Below, piece after piece: positions 53,484-63,991 of a DNA stretch of 64,000 bases. The DNA is taken from positions 43,230-107,229 of the forward strand of contig NZ_JPXX01000012.1 in NCBI RefSeq assembly GCF_000771875.1. Direction: 5' to 3'. A program made the translations under genes and the position numbers. The notes under the pieces are model-generated. The model did not search any database. It had not been told where the DNA came from and saw only the letters and a program-made list of their open reading frames with translations. Each line of letters opens with the position of its first letter. The first letter of the stretch is position 1. The DNA comes from Gallibacterium genomosp. 1 (GTDB lineage Bacteria > Pseudomonadota > Gammaproteobacteria > Enterobacterales > Pasteurellaceae).

Positions 53484-54523
53484 TGATGATTCGCGAAGTT
53501 TTAGTTGAACCGCAAGCTATTGCGTGGCTACCTTGGGCAGTAAGTTATTTCTTCTATATCGGCTTGGCATTATGTGCCATTATTGTCGCACTTTGTATTC
53601 GCTTTTTTGTTAAACCTTATCAGCCTAAGTCGGAATTGATAGCGTTGTTAGTAGCATTAAGCTTTGCCATTGTTGCACCGATTGCGCTAACTGCGGATTT
53701 ACATCAGCCGGGAAGAGTGTGGTATTTTTATGTTTATTTGGCTAATTGGTCGTGGATGGCGTGGGGCTCAATTTTCCTACCAATTTTTATGTTGAGTTTG
53801 GTTGGTTATATTCTGTTTTTATTGCGTCAATTACCGCAACGTCCAACACAAAAATGGTTGGTATTGCTTTATGTCGGCAATTTAAATAACACACTTTGGT
53901 GTTGGATTTTTAGAATTTTAACTATCATCAGTAGTATCTTAATTCTGCTTTATACTTCAATGGAAGTATATAACGTTGTTGCGCGTCCGTTGTGGCATCA
54001 ACCTTGGCTCATTCCATTGATTATTTTCAGTGCGTTACCGAGCGCAATTCTGTTGACACATTTTGCGGTTTCTATGATTAACGGTACAAATAATAAAGTG
54101 CTAATGAAACCATTAGTGATTGCTTGTTTGCTGTTATTAGCCACAACCGTTGGTGCTATCTATTATCACTCATCAGAAACTGCCTTGGATTTATCCATTT
54201 TGTGGCAAGCTCGTCCGGCGGTTGCATTCACTGCTATTATTTGGGGATTAACTTTATTATTGGCACTGTTCACCACACAAGCAAAAACAATGCAATGTCT
54301 GTTATTAATTGCTTCACTTATCTTAACCGCAATGGTTCGTTGGGTGCTATTACTTGAAGTGCAAACTGTCGCAAAATATAACGTATTAATGAACTCATAT
54401 CAGTTTAATTGGGGCGTTGACGGCGGATTAGGAATGCTTTCGGTAGCCGGTTTATGGGTGACTGTAAGTGTGATTTTGTGGCAATTATTTGGATTCATTA
54501 ATAAGGAGCAGCGTAATGGATAA
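53483..54523 (+). CDS. ttrC: Tetrathionate reductase membrane subunit TtrC
   Basis: NrfD/PsrC-type integral membrane protein that oxidises quinol in the inner membrane and anchors the enzyme. Its 346 residues have about nine predicted membrane helices. The conserved ADLHQPGRVWYF lies at the end of the second helix and marks the quinol region. It overlaps the ttrB stop (TAATG), and its own end overlaps ttrA by 8 bases, so translation of the three is coupled. Confidence 0.9.
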   Translation: MMIREVLVEPQAIAWLPWAVSYFFYIGLALCAIIVALCIRFFVKPYQPKSELIALLVALSFAIVAPIALTADLHQPGRVWYFYVYLANWSWMAWGSIFLPIFMLSLVGYILFLLRQLPQRPTQKWLVLLYVGNLNNTLWCWIFRILTIISSILILLYTSMEVYNVVARPLWHQPWLIPLIIFSALPSAILLTHFAVSMINGTNNKVLMKPLVIACLLLLATTVGAIYYHSSETALDLSILWQARPAVAFTAIIWGLTLLLALFTTQAKTMQCLLLIASLILTAMVRWVLLLEVQTVAKYNVLMNSYQFNWGVDGGLGMLSVAGLWVTVSVILWQLFGFINKEQRNG

Positions 54524-57500
54524 TAAACGTCGTAATTTACTTAAAGGTGGTTTGGCTGTTGGTGGTGCTGCTGCTTTTGTAGCCGGTTATTCACCAAAAG
54601 TGAAAGAAATTGCTAATGGCGTTTTCACAGGTTCTTCCGGTGAAAAAACCAAACATAACATTCACGGTAATTCACTCGCACCGGAATATAAGGTTGAGAA
54701 TAATAAAGTGATGCCGAATTCTGATCAAGTTGTGTGTAATACTCAATGTATGGGATGTTGGACACTTTGCGGTTTGCGTGCCAGAGTGGATTTGAAACAA
54801 AATAAAGTTATTCGCATCAGTGGTAATCCGTATCATCCGCTTTCTGCCGATGAATATTTGAATTACAACACCTCACTACAACAAGCAGAATTAAGTGTAG
54901 CAGGCGAAAACGGTTTGGAAAATCGTTCCACCGCGTGTGCGCGTGGTGCGGCGTTTATGGAAGGAGTAAACAGCCCTTATCGCATTACGCAACCATTAAA
55001 ACGTGTGGGTAAACGTGGCGAAGGTAAATGGAAAACCATTAGCTTTGAACAATTAATTGAAGAAGTGGTGAATGGGGGTGATCTGTTTGGTGAAGGTCAT
55101 ATTGATGGCTTAAAAGCAATCCGTGATTTGAAAACTCCAGTAGATGCGGAGAATCCGGATTTTGGCCCGAAAGCGAACCAGCTTTTCGTGACTTTTGCCG
55201 GTCCGGAGGGTAGACAGCCGTTATTGCAACGTTTTGCGAATAACAGTTTCGGCACTATTAATTTTGCTTCTCACGGCTCTTATTGCGGTTTGTCCTATCG
55301 TGCTGGTTCCGGTGCGGTGATGAATGATTTGGATAAAAATTCACACGCAAAACCGGATTGGGATAATTGTGAATTTATTCTCTTTATGGGAACTTCACCG
55401 GCACAGTCAGGCAACCCGTTCAAACGTCAGGCACGTCAATTAGCGAAAAAACGTGTGGGAGATAATTTTGATTATGTGGTGGTTTCGCCTCGATTGGAAT
55501 TAACTTCAACACACGCTACGAAAAACAATCGTTGGATACCGGTTTTACCGGGCGGTGATTTAGCGTTGGCATTGGCAATGTTGCGTTGGATTATTGAAAA
55601 TGAACGCTTTAATGCAGATTACTTATCATTACCGAGCCAATTTGCAATGCAGCAGGCAGGTGCAGTAAGCTATTGTAATGCCTCTCATTTATTTATCGTT
55701 GAACCACAACACCCACGCTTTGGTCAAGCATTGACAGAACAGGATCTGTTTGATGTTGCACCGGATGTGGAAGATAAAGTGGTAGAAAATTATGATTTAG
55801 TCAAAAATGCGGAAGATGCTCAATTTGTTGCCGCTAAATCGTCGGCAAAAGCGCAAATTTGGGTGGATGAAACCGTTATCTTAAAAGATGGCTCTGCTGT
55901 GGCAGTGAAGTCTGCCTTGACTCTATTAAAAGAGTCTTGCTTTGAACATACATTGCAAGAGTATGCAGTTTTGTGCGGAGTGCCGGTGGCAACAATCGAA
56001 GCTTTGGCAAAAGAATTTACTTCACACGGACATAAAGCGGTTGCCATTACTCACGGCGGCACAATGCAAAGCAATGGTTTTTATACCGCGTGGGCGATTT
56101 TATTGCTCAATGTGATGATTGGTAATATGAACAAGAAAGGCGGAATGAGTGTCAGCGGCGGTAAATTCAAAGATTTTGCGCCCGGTCCTCGTTACAATCT
56201 AGCGACTTTCCCGGATATGGTGAAACCAAAAGGCACCAATTTAGCGCGCAGTAAACGTGCGTATGAAAAATCAAGTGAGTTTAAACGCAAAGCGGCTCAA
56301 GGTTCACCTTATCCTGCACGTGCAGCCTGGTATCCCTTTGTTGGCGGTCAAATGTCGGAAATGATTACTTCCGCCTTGCAAGGTTATCCTTATTCATTAA
56401 AAGCGTGGATTAGTCATATGACCAATCCATTATATGGTTTAACTGGTATTCATCATATTGCTGAAGAGAAGTTACGTGATCCGAAAGTGTTGCCGTTATT
56501 TATTGCTGTGGACGCTTTTATGAATGAAACCACTGCGTTGGCGGACTATGTTGTGCCTGATACACATAACTTTGAAAGCTGGGGTTTCAGTACGCCGTGG
56601 GCAGGTGTGCCGACTAAAACTAGCACAGCACGTTGGCCGGTTATTCAATCTGCAAATGCTAAGAATGCCGATGGTGAAACTATCTGTATGGAAAGTTTTA
56701 TTATTCACGTTGCTAAGGCAATGGGCTTGCCGGGATTTGGTGAGAATGTCATCAGCGATAATCAGCAGCAAACTTATCCATTAAACTGTAGTGAAGATTA
56801 TTTTTTACGAGCAGCCGCCAATATTGCTTTTGACGGCGAACAGCCGGTTAATGATGCGACACAGGAAGATCGTTTATTGTCTGGGGTTGAACGTATTATG
56901 CCGTTGCTTAATAAAACATTAAAACCAGAAGAGGTGTTGAAAGCTGCTACGATTTTCTGTAAAGGAGGGCGTTTTTCACCGTTTAATAGTGCGTGGAATG
57001 GTGAAAATATGACGGCGAAATGGAAAAAGTGTTTACAGATATGGAATCCTACTGTGGCGAAAGCGAAAAATCATCAAAACGGTGAACATTATCACGGTTG
57101 CCCAAAATATTTTGCACCACAATTTGCGGATAACAGTGCCGTTGAAAGTCGTTATCCGAAAGCAGAATGGCCGTTTGCTTTGATGTCGTTTAAATCGAAT
57201 TTGATGAGCAGCATTACTGCGCCATTGTTACGCCTTCATAGCATTAAGCCAAGCGGCATTGTGGTAATGAACAGCCAAGATGCGGTTAAATTTAAAATTG
57301 CTCACGGTGATTTGGTGGAATTGGCGACACCTGGCGGCAAAGTGAATGTGCAAGTAATGGTTATTGACGGCGTGATGCCAGGTACAATCGCGATTGAGCA
57401 CGGTTATGGACATAAACAACTTGGCGCAACCGGTTATGAAATTGATGGCAAGGTGATTGCTGGCGATGAGCGCATTAAGCGAGGCATTAATATTAATGAC

Positions 57501-57527
57501 CTTGGCTTGATTGATGATACCAAATAG
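54516..57527 (+). CDS. ttrA: Tetrathionate reductase catalytic subunit TtrA, amber stop near C-terminus
   Basis: Molybdopterin enzyme that reduces tetrathionate to thiosulfate in the periplasm. The ATG at 54516 after an AAGGAG site gives 1,003 residues (Salmonella 1,020). A Tat signal (NKRRNLLKGGLAVGGAA) is followed by the [4Fe-4S] motif CNTQCMGCWTLCG, and STACARGAAF supplies the last Cys. The catalytic Cys is probably in SHGSYCGLSYR. The frame stops at TAG 57525-57527, but the next 25 codons remain in frame and read IASPWVDWVC then GSAVRQGLPAKITKI before TAA 57603-57605. This is the typical C-terminal tail of such enzymes. So this copy seems to have a nonsense change (CAG to TAG is the simplest guess) that removes 26 residues. 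Confidence 0.93.
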   Translation: MDNKRRNLLKGGLAVGGAAAFVAGYSPKVKEIANGVFTGSSGEKTKHNIHGNSLAPEYKVENNKVMPNSDQVVCNTQCMGCWTLCGLRARVDLKQNKVIRISGNPYHPLSADEYLNYNTSLQQAELSVAGENGLENRSTACARGAAFMEGVNSPYRITQPLKRVGKRGEGKWKTISFEQLIEEVVNGGDLFGEGHIDGLKAIRDLKTPVDAENPDFGPKANQLFVTFAGPEGRQPLLQRFANNSFGTINFASHGSYCGLSYRAGSGAVMNDLDKNSHAKPDWDNCEFILFMGTSPAQSGNPFKRQARQLAKKRVGDNFDYVVVSPRLELTSTHATKNNRWIPVLPGGDLALALAMLRWIIENERFNADYLSLPSQFAMQQAGAVSYCNASHLFIVEPQHPRFGQALTEQDLFDVAPDVEDKVVENYDLVKNAEDAQFVAAKSSAKAQIWVDETVILKDGSAVAVKSALTLLKESCFEHTLQEYAVLCGVPVATIEALAKEFTSHGHKAVAITHGGTMQSNGFYTAWAILLLNVMIGNMNKKGGMSVSGGKFKDFAPGPRYNLATFPDMVKPKGTNLARSKRAYEKSSEFKRKAAQGSPYPARAAWYPFVGGQMSEMITSALQGYPYSLKAWISHMTNPLYGLTGIHHIAEEKLRDPKVLPLFIAVDAFMNETTALADYVVPDTHNFESWGFSTPWAGVPTKTSTARWPVIQSANAKNADGETICMESFIIHVAKAMGLPGFGENVISDNQQQTYPLNCSEDYFLRAAANIAFDGEQPVNDATQEDRLLSGVERIMPLLNKTLKPEEVLKAATIFCKGGRFSPFNSAWNGENMTAKWKKCLQIWNPTVAKAKNHQNGEHYHGCPKYFAPQFADNSAVESRYPKAEWPFALMSFKSNLMSSITAPLLRLHSIKPSGIVVMNSQDAVKFKIAHGDLVELATPGGKVNVQVMVIDGVMPGTIAIEHGYGHKQLGATGYEIDGKVIAGDERIKRGININDLGLIDDTK

Positions 57528-57605
57528 ATCGCTTCACCTTGGGTTGATTGGGTTTGTGGTTCAGCTGTGCGACAAGGATTACCAGCAAAAATCACTAAGA
57601 TTTAA
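57528..57605 (+). other. In-frame C-terminal tail of TtrA cut off by an amber codon
   Basis: Twenty-five sense codons follow the TAG directly in frame and end at TAA. The peptide GSAVRQGLPAKITKI resembles the conserved last segment of molybdopterin oxidoreductases (xxRQGLPxKIxK), which packs against the cofactor. Confidence 0.7.
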
Positions 57606-57671
57606 TAATCACTCTACATAAACTTAATAAGGTGCGCTTTGGTGTACCTTATTTTTTGTAAAGGAATTTAT

Positions 57672-57701
57672 TTGACATAAAAGTTTAACAAACTTTATAC
57701 T
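57672..57701 (+). promoter_or_regulatory. Sigma-70 promoter ahead of the TPP riboswitch
   Basis: TTGACA (57672-57677) and TATACT (57696-57701) are 18 bases apart. Transcription would begin at about 57709, right at the start of the riboswitch. Confidence 0.75.
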
Positions 57702-57710
57702 TATCGAGAA

Positions 57711-57786
57711 TTAGTCGGGGTGCTTTGAGGCTGAGAAAATACCCGTTAACCTGATTCAGCTAATGCTGACGTAGGGAACTAATGCG
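57711..57786 (+). ncRNA. TPP (THI-box) riboswitch
   Basis: The conserved THI elements are in order: CGGGGTGC (57716-57723), the GGCTGAGA core (57729-57736), ATACCC, AACCTGATTCAGCTAATGCT (the pairing arm) and GACGTAGGGAA. It senses thiamine diphosphate. The next gene starts at 57874, and no clear terminator hairpin lies between, so control may be at translation. Confidence 0.92.
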
Positions 57787-57873
57787 AAATTTCTTTATAT
57801 TTCAATTTGATATTTGAATCTTCTATTTTATTTCTCCTCAGTTAGTCTCTTTATCAATTTCAAGGAAGTGTTT

Positions 57874-58935
57874 ATGCAAATTTATTATTCTCAACAAAAA
57901 TTTATTAAAAATATGTTATTAAAAACGCTGATTTTTTCTGGTTTATTGGTAATGTTTATGCCAGTTCATCAGGCAAAAGCTGAAGGTCAACTTACTATTT
58001 ACTGTAGTGTTCAATATCGGGTTTGTGAAAGAATGACACAGATTTTTAGTGAAAAATATAATGTTGATGCGAAATTTGTACGTAACAGTACTGGTTCAAC
58101 TTTATCTAAAATTAAAGCAGAAAGAACAAAACCACAAGGTGATATTTGGTATGGAGGTACGCTTGAACCACATTTCCAAGCTGCAGATTTAGGGTTACTT
58201 TATCCTTATCGTTCCCCCAAGCAGGCAGAAACTATTCCTCAATTGAAATCATTATTGGATAAGCACGGTGAATATACTTCAATTGGCTATATGATTGTGC
58301 TAGGAATGGGAGTAAATACGGAAAAATTTAAGCAATTAGGGATTAAAGAGTATCCGAAATGTTGGAAAGATTTGATTGATCCGAAGTTTAAAGATCAAGT
58401 ACAAATGCCGGATCCGAGAAGTTCCGGTACGGGTTATACTTTTATTGCAACATTGGTACAGTTATTTGGTGAAGATGAAGCATTCCGTTATTTGAAAGCT
58501 TTGCATAAAAATATTTCAAATTATGCTCAAAGTGGAACAGAAAAAACCAATCTTTCGCGAGGTGATGCTGCGGTAACTGTCGGTTTTATTCATGGCTATG
58601 AGACTGAAAAAGAAAAAGGTGCACCGGTTAAAGCAATTTTACCTTGTGAAGGGGATAGTTATTCTTTAGGTGGTATCAGTATTATCAAAGGCGCACGTAA
58701 TTTAAAAAATGCTAAATTATTTATGGATTGGGCATTGAGTGCAGAAGCACAGGAAATACCGTGGCGTAAGGAAAAAATGTATCAAATTCCAACTAATATT
58801 TACGCAGAAGCTTCTCCAAATTCAGCTGATCCAAAGAAATTACATTTAATTAATTTTGATTTTGATCGTTTCGGTTCGGATGAAGAAGGTAAGCGTTTAA
58901 CAAAAAAATGGTTGGATGAAGTGAAATTGAAATAG
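57874..58935 (+). CDS. Periplasmic binding protein of an ABC importer, TPP-riboswitch controlled
   Basis: Type II periplasmic binding protein (SBP_bac_6 / AfuA-Fbp-like), 353 residues from the ATG at 57874, which has an AAGGAAG site. A start at 57913 (MLLKTLIF) is also possible; the signal peptide ends at HQAKA. QLTIYCSVQY opens the fold, followed by GDIWYGGTLEPHFQAADLGL, MPDPRSSGTGYTF and LPCEGDSYSLGGISIIKGA. The mature part has no Tyr-Tyr pair, which ferric-binding FbpA proteins use, so iron is unlikely. The TPP riboswitch suggests it takes up thiamine, a thiamine phosphate or a precursor. No permease or ATPase gene follows; a terminator and then opposite-strand genes do. Confidence 0.82.
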   Translation: MQIYYSQQKFIKNMLLKTLIFSGLLVMFMPVHQAKAEGQLTIYCSVQYRVCERMTQIFSEKYNVDAKFVRNSTGSTLSKIKAERTKPQGDIWYGGTLEPHFQAADLGLLYPYRSPKQAETIPQLKSLLDKHGEYTSIGYMIVLGMGVNTEKFKQLGIKEYPKCWKDLIDPKFKDQVQMPDPRSSGTGYTFIATLVQLFGEDEAFRYLKALHKNISNYAQSGTEKTNLSRGDAAVTVGFIHGYETEKEKGAPVKAILPCEGDSYSLGGISIIKGARNLKNAKLFMDWALSAEAQEIPWRKEKMYQIPTNIYAEASPNSADPKKLHLINFDFDRFGSDEEGKRLTKKWLDEVKLK

Positions 58936-58949
58936 ATCACGTTGGAATG

Positions 58950-58981
58950 GGAACGAGAGATTGCACTCTCGTTCCTTTTTT
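58950..58981 (+). terminator. Rho-independent terminator after the binding-protein gene
   Basis: GGAACGAGAG (58950-58959) pairs with CTCTCGTTCC (58966-58975) over a 6-base loop, and T6 follows. Confidence 0.92.
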
Positions 58982-58989
58982 AATGACGT

Positions 58990-60231
58990 TTAGAAGTAGT
59001 GACTTACACCAACCTTCACATTGCGACCGGTTCCTTCCATTGAGTTAAATGCTGATACATAATGTTTATCAAATAGGTTATCAATAGCTAAATCAATACG
59101 TATATTTTTTAAACTTCCCGATAGTGGCGAAAAGCTAGCTGTTAAATCCGTTAATGTATAACTTGGATAAGATGTATAACCTTTAGGGACACGATCCTGT
59201 TTTGCATAGTAACTGATTCTTGCTCCCAGCTTGAGTGCGTTTGCGAATAAAGCATAATCAATAGCGGCTGAATATTTATCGGCGTTGATGTTTTCTAAAT
59301 ATTCCCCACTATTTTTATTTTTACCGTGTGTTTGACCATAACTGAGTGCAAAAGAAAGATTGTTTATGCTGTATTTGCCTTCTATTTCAAACCCTCGCAA
59401 ACGAGCGTCTGCAATATTACGATATTGTGAAAGATCCGGCATAAAATTAAATGTGCTATTCGGATTTGAATAGTAGGTTTCGAGATTAATAAGATTTTTC
59501 ACATCATTTTGGAAAAAGGTGGTGGTTAATTCCGCTTTATCATTTTGTGTGATGAAATTATCAAAATGAAAATATGCTGAAATTTCTTTATTTTTTGCCA
59601 CCTCAGGTTTCAAATTAGGATTAGAGATAAATTTATTTGAGGTTGCTTGACTACGACTACTATAGCCAAAATGGTTTCCGGAAGTAAATTTTTCTTGTAA
59701 TGAAGGGGCTCTGAAGGCTTCATTATAACGTGCGGAAAGATCTAACCAATCTGTGGCTTTCCATAACAACGCTAAAGAAGGAGACCAGCGATGTTCCGAA
59801 TAATTTCCTTGGCTTTTTTCTTTGCTTCGATAATTGCCATAACGAATACTTGGTGATAGTACTAATTTATCATTAAACATTGGAATATAGCTTAATAAAT
59901 AAGTACCAACTACATCTGATTGAGCATTATAGTTATTAGGGCGGAATAAGCCGGCTTCCGTTTGATTGGTTTGTCTAAATGTTTTTGCTTTATCTTGATA
60001 ATAATCAACTCCATAGGTTAATGTGATGTAATCAAATGCACTGTTGTTTTGTAAGTTAAAGCCCCAAGTCGAGAATTTTGTTGTGTCATGGAGATCATTA
60101 TCTATTTGATCTTCTAACTCTTTTGTGTTGTTGTGATAGAGTGTAAATTGGGTATCGATATATTTGGAGTCAGGATTAAGACTATAGTTTAACTGGATGC
60201 TGCGATCTGTAATTTTTTGCTCGTCGTCGTT
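58990..60231 (-). pseudogene. TonB-dependent haem/iron-protein receptor, 5' part missing
   Basis: The frame is open from an upstream stop at 60234 and runs to 58990, coding for 414 residues. It is only the C-terminal half of the beta-barrel. RYNEAFRAPSLQEKF, NPNLKPEVAKNKE, RGFEIEGKY and the end IDNLFDKHYVSAFNSMEG through KVGVSHYF are typical of haemoglobin/transferrin-type receptors. The signal peptide, TonB box and plug domain are absent, and the first ATG in frame lies 351 bases inside (59880). At the upstream end it meets the remnant of a HugZ-like gene on the other strand. Confidence 0.85.
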
Positions 60232-60473
60232 TTAGTGCAATGGCGAAAGTTGAGGAAGTTGTTAAAGATAGTGAAAAATGGATAGTAGGAACACAATTAT
60301 TACGCCAACGATATGGTGACATTATGTTGGAGTTAATAGAATTTCAAGATTTTTCGCTGTTTCACTTAATTCCGCAACAAGGGTTATTTGTAAAAGGTTT
60401 TGGGCAAGCTTTTGAAGTAAAGCCGAATAAGCAAATTGATGTGGTTCACCTCGATCAAGGTCATATTAAGTAG
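60213..60473 (+). pseudogene. C-terminal fragment of a HugZ/HutZ-like haem utilisation protein
   Basis: About 86 residues are open from a stop at 60210 to 60473. ARRRFSAMAKVEEVVKD, then LELIEFQDFSLFHLIPQQG, LFVKGFGQAFEV and HLDQGHIK resemble the end of HugZ/HutZ proteins (PNPOx fold, haem-binding or degrading). Most of the N-terminal part is gone. The ATG at 60240 has no ribosome site and falls inside the conserved region. It adjoins the truncated TonB receptor, its likely former divergent neighbour. Confidence 0.6.
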
Positions 60474-60486
60474 AAAGTAATAAACC

Positions 60487-60528
60487 GTGCTTGTGTGATA
60501 ATTTGAGGCAAATACAAGCACTATTTTT
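60487..60528. terminator. Possible terminator between convergent genes
   Basis: GTGCTTGT (60487-60494) and ACAAGCAC (60514-60521) pair over a 19-base loop, and TATTTTT follows on the plus strand. It overlaps the stop of the phosphoesterase gene. Confidence 0.5.
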
Positions 60529-61213
60529 CCCTGTCATCTACTCCAATCAATAAATATTCCCCCTCTATATCACTTAAACTGCGAAAACCAATATTAAAAA
60601 TTTGATATGGACGAGGGCGAGTTTTAAGTGCCGTGTAATTAAAATTATCGTGGTGATGACCGTGAAAAATTTTTTTCACCCCCATTTTTTCTGCAAGTTG
60701 ATTAATAACAGAAAAACCAGAGGGATGAGGTTTTGGCGCTTCGTGACAAATAAGGATATCCGCTGTTTGCTGTTCTAATAATTCAAAATCGGAAGGAAAG
60801 ATGGAAGTACGATGACGTAACGGTAAACCACCTTGCCAAATTTTTTCTTGTGAACAATATTGGCAATAGTGGATTGGATCAAAAAATAGTGGTTTATTTG
60901 GTGGCATCCAGATCTGACCTCGGAAAACACCACCTAACCCAGCAACTTTAACTCCTTCAATTTCTGCCACTCGACCGTGTAGATTCCTACTTTTCCATTC
61001 GCTACCCCAAATCGCTTTAAATGCTGCTGGTGTTTTACTATCGTGATTGCCGTGAATAAACCAGAGGTCGCAATAATGTGCTAGTTTATCTAGCTCTCGA
61101 CAGTCAGTAAGTTGAAGATCACCCAAGATAATCAATGACACAGATTGATTACCCTGAATAAATGGATAAAGATGTTCAAATGAACCGTGGGGATCACCAG
61201 CGAATAACAACAT
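60521..61213 (-). CDS. Calcineurin-like metallophosphoesterase
   Basis: Cytoplasmic metallophosphoesterase of 230 residues. The metal-binding set is present in order: GDPHG (about 6-10, Asp then His), ILGDLQ (about 29-34), FIHGNHDS (about 52-59), ILICHEAPKPHPSG (about 157-170) and FHGHHHDNF (about 185-193). No signal peptide is seen. It starts 6 bases after nadR and is read with it. A role in NAD or nucleotide metabolism is possible from that link, but the substrate is not known. Confidence 0.85.
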   Translation of the reverse strand: MLLFAGDPHGSFEHLYPFIQGNQSVSLIILGDLQLTDCRELDKLAHYCDLWFIHGNHDSKTPAAFKAIWGSEWKSRNLHGRVAEIEGVKVAGLGGVFRGQIWMPPNKPLFFDPIHYCQYCSQEKIWQGGLPLRHRTSIFPSDFELLEQQTADILICHEAPKPHPSGFSVINQLAEKMGVKKIFHGHHHDNFNYTALKTRPRPYQIFNIGFRSLSDIEGEYLLIGVDDREK

Positions 61214-61219
61214 TAAGCT

Positions 61220-62506
<1,287 letters not shown>

Positions 62507-62648
62507 TCAGAAAGTTGAAACTCAGCGCTGAAATAATTTATGCGCTACAACAGATTTATTTATTGTTATCTTTTTTAATAGATAATACAAATTATTATTA
62601 ACAGAGAAAGTTAAGTAATAATTATTATGTTTTATTAAAATGATAAGA

Positions 62649-62909
62649 TTATTTTGGCTCAACATCATTGTGTTGTTGCAGTAAGGCGTCAACTCTAGCC
62701 TCTAAAGCTGTTAATTTTTCACGAGTACGCAATAAAACTTGAGTTTGTACATCAAATTCTTCACGTGTCACTACATCAAGTTTAGCTAATTGTGCCTGCA
62801 AAACTTGTTTTAATTTTGATTCAACATCGCTACCGATATCTTTAATGCCTTGTGGTAAATTGTTCTGAACTTGTTGAATAATCTCTTCTATTTTTTTTGG
62901 ATTTAACAT
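62649..62909 (-). CDS. ubiK: Ubiquinone biosynthesis accessory factor UbiK (YqiC/BMFP domain)
   Basis: Small coiled-coil protein that works with UbiJ to support aerobic ubiquinone synthesis; related BMFP proteins have membrane-fusogenic activity. Its 86 residues have an amphipathic N-terminus (PKKIEEIIQQVQNNLP) and a C-terminal coiled coil with REEFDVQTQVLLRTREKL and LEARVDALL, the family signature. It is divergent from ribB, the same pairing as yqiC-ribB in E. coli. Confidence 0.9.
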   Translation of the reverse strand: MLNPKKIEEIIQQVQNNLPQGIKDIGSDVESKLKQVLQAQLAKLDVVTREEFDVQTQVLLRTREKLTALEARVDALLQQHNDVEPK

Positions 62910-63002
62910 ATGTACCCCACTAAATTTTTCTTGGTTAATTGTAGGGGAAAAAATAGAATTTTACTAGGCAAGTATCTGTTTTTCTTTTATACTTTTCCCC
63001 GC

Positions 63003-63136
63003 ATTCTCAGGGCGGGGTGAAATTCCCCACCGGTGGTAAACGAAAGTAAGCCCACGAGCGTTCATATTTTTTATGAAGTCAAGCAGATTTGGTGAAAATC
63101 CAAAGCCGACAGTAACAGTCTGGATGGTAGAGAATC
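63003..63136 (+). ncRNA. ribB leader: FMN (RFN) riboswitch
   Basis: All main RFN elements are visible: TCAGGGCGGGGTGAAATTCC (63007-63026), CCCCACCGGTGGTA, AGCCCACGAGCG (63049-63060), GGTGAAAATCCAAAGCCGAC (63091-63110), AGTAACAGTCTGGATG and AGAGAA. A TATACT box lies at 62988-62993. Downstream CCCTGATTCTAG (63242-63253), also found in E. coli ribB leaders, probably takes part in the switch. Confidence 0.95.
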
Positions 63137-63288
63137 GCGGTATTGTTGTAATAAGTGAGTTATGTATTATTTATGTAATTCGCTTTTTAATTACGTTTAA
63201 AAACGCATTATTGTAATGTGTCTTACCGTATTTCCCTCAAGCCCTGATTCTAGTAGCGAAAAATATCAAATTAACAAAGGAAATTACT

Positions 63289-63927
63289 ATGAATCAGTCA
63301 ATTCTTTCTCAATTCGGTACGCCGGAACAACGTGTTCTTAATGCAATTTCTGCTTTAAAACAGGGCAAAGGCGTTTTAGTGTTGGATGATGAAGATCGTG
63401 AAAATGAAGGCGATTTGATCTATCCGGCGGAAACGATTACAAAAGAACAGATGGCGAAATTAATTCGTTATGGCAGCGGTATTGTGTGCCTTTGCATTAC
63501 GGATGAATTGTGTAAAAAACTTGATTTACCGCCAATGGTTGAACATAACACTAGTGTTAATCGCACCGCATTTACCATCACCATTGAGGCGGCAGAAGGC
63601 GTGACTACCGGTGTTTCTGCTCAGGATCGTGTTACCACAGTAAAAGCGGCGGTGGCAGATAATGCTAAACCGAGCGATTTACATCGTCCGGGGCATATTT
63701 TCCCATTACGTGCTAATGATAAAGGCGTTTTAGGTCGCCGAGGTCACACCGAGGCTTCTGTGGATTTAGCCGAAATGGCAGGTTTTAAACGCGCCGGTGT
63801 GATTTGTGAAATCACCAATGATGACGGCACAATGGCAAGAGCACCGGAAATTGTTAAATTTGCTTTAGCTCAAGGCTATCCGGTGGTCACTATTGAAGAT
63901 TTAGTGGCATATAAACTTAGCCATTAA
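63289..63927 (+). CDS. ribB: 3,4-dihydroxy-2-butanone-4-phosphate synthase
   Basis: Makes the four-carbon unit of riboflavin from ribulose 5-phosphate; Mg2+-dependent dimer. Its 212 residues (E. coli 217) show the acidic active-site motif [17 protein letters not shown], then [34 protein letters not shown] and [28 protein letters not shown] near the C-terminus completes the family set. It is a monofunctional RibB, not fused to RibA. An AAAGGA site precedes the ATG, and an FMN riboswitch 150 bases upstream gives feedback control. Confidence 0.97.
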   Translation: MNQSILSQFGTPEQRVLNAISALKQGKGVLVLDDEDRENEGDLIYPAETITKEQMAKLIRYGSGIVCLCITDELCKKLDLPPMVEHNTSVNRTAFTITIEAAEGVTTGVSAQDRVTTVKAAVADNAKPSDLHRPGHIFPLRANDKGVLGRRGHTEASVDLAEMAGFKRAGVICEITNDDGTMARAPEIVKFALAQGYPVVTIEDLVAYKLSH

Positions 63928-63963
63928 TTGGGCAATAGTGAGCTAAAACAGAATAAAGAGTAG

Positions 63964-63991
63964 AAAGGATACGGCTAGCGTATCCTTTTTT
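63964..63991 (+). terminator. Rho-independent terminator after ribB
   Basis: AAAGGATACG (63964-63973) pairs with CGTATCCTTT (63979-63988) and T residues follow. Confidence 0.9.

Noticed and set aside
57525..57527. TAG in ttrA as a pyrrolysine codon
   Set aside because: No pyl genes are seen, and the system is not expected in this family. Mutation or suppression is simpler.
60240..60473. A complete small gene of 77 codons
   Set aside because: It has no ribosome site, the HugZ-like similarity runs upstream of the ATG, and the frame begins inside a conserved motif.
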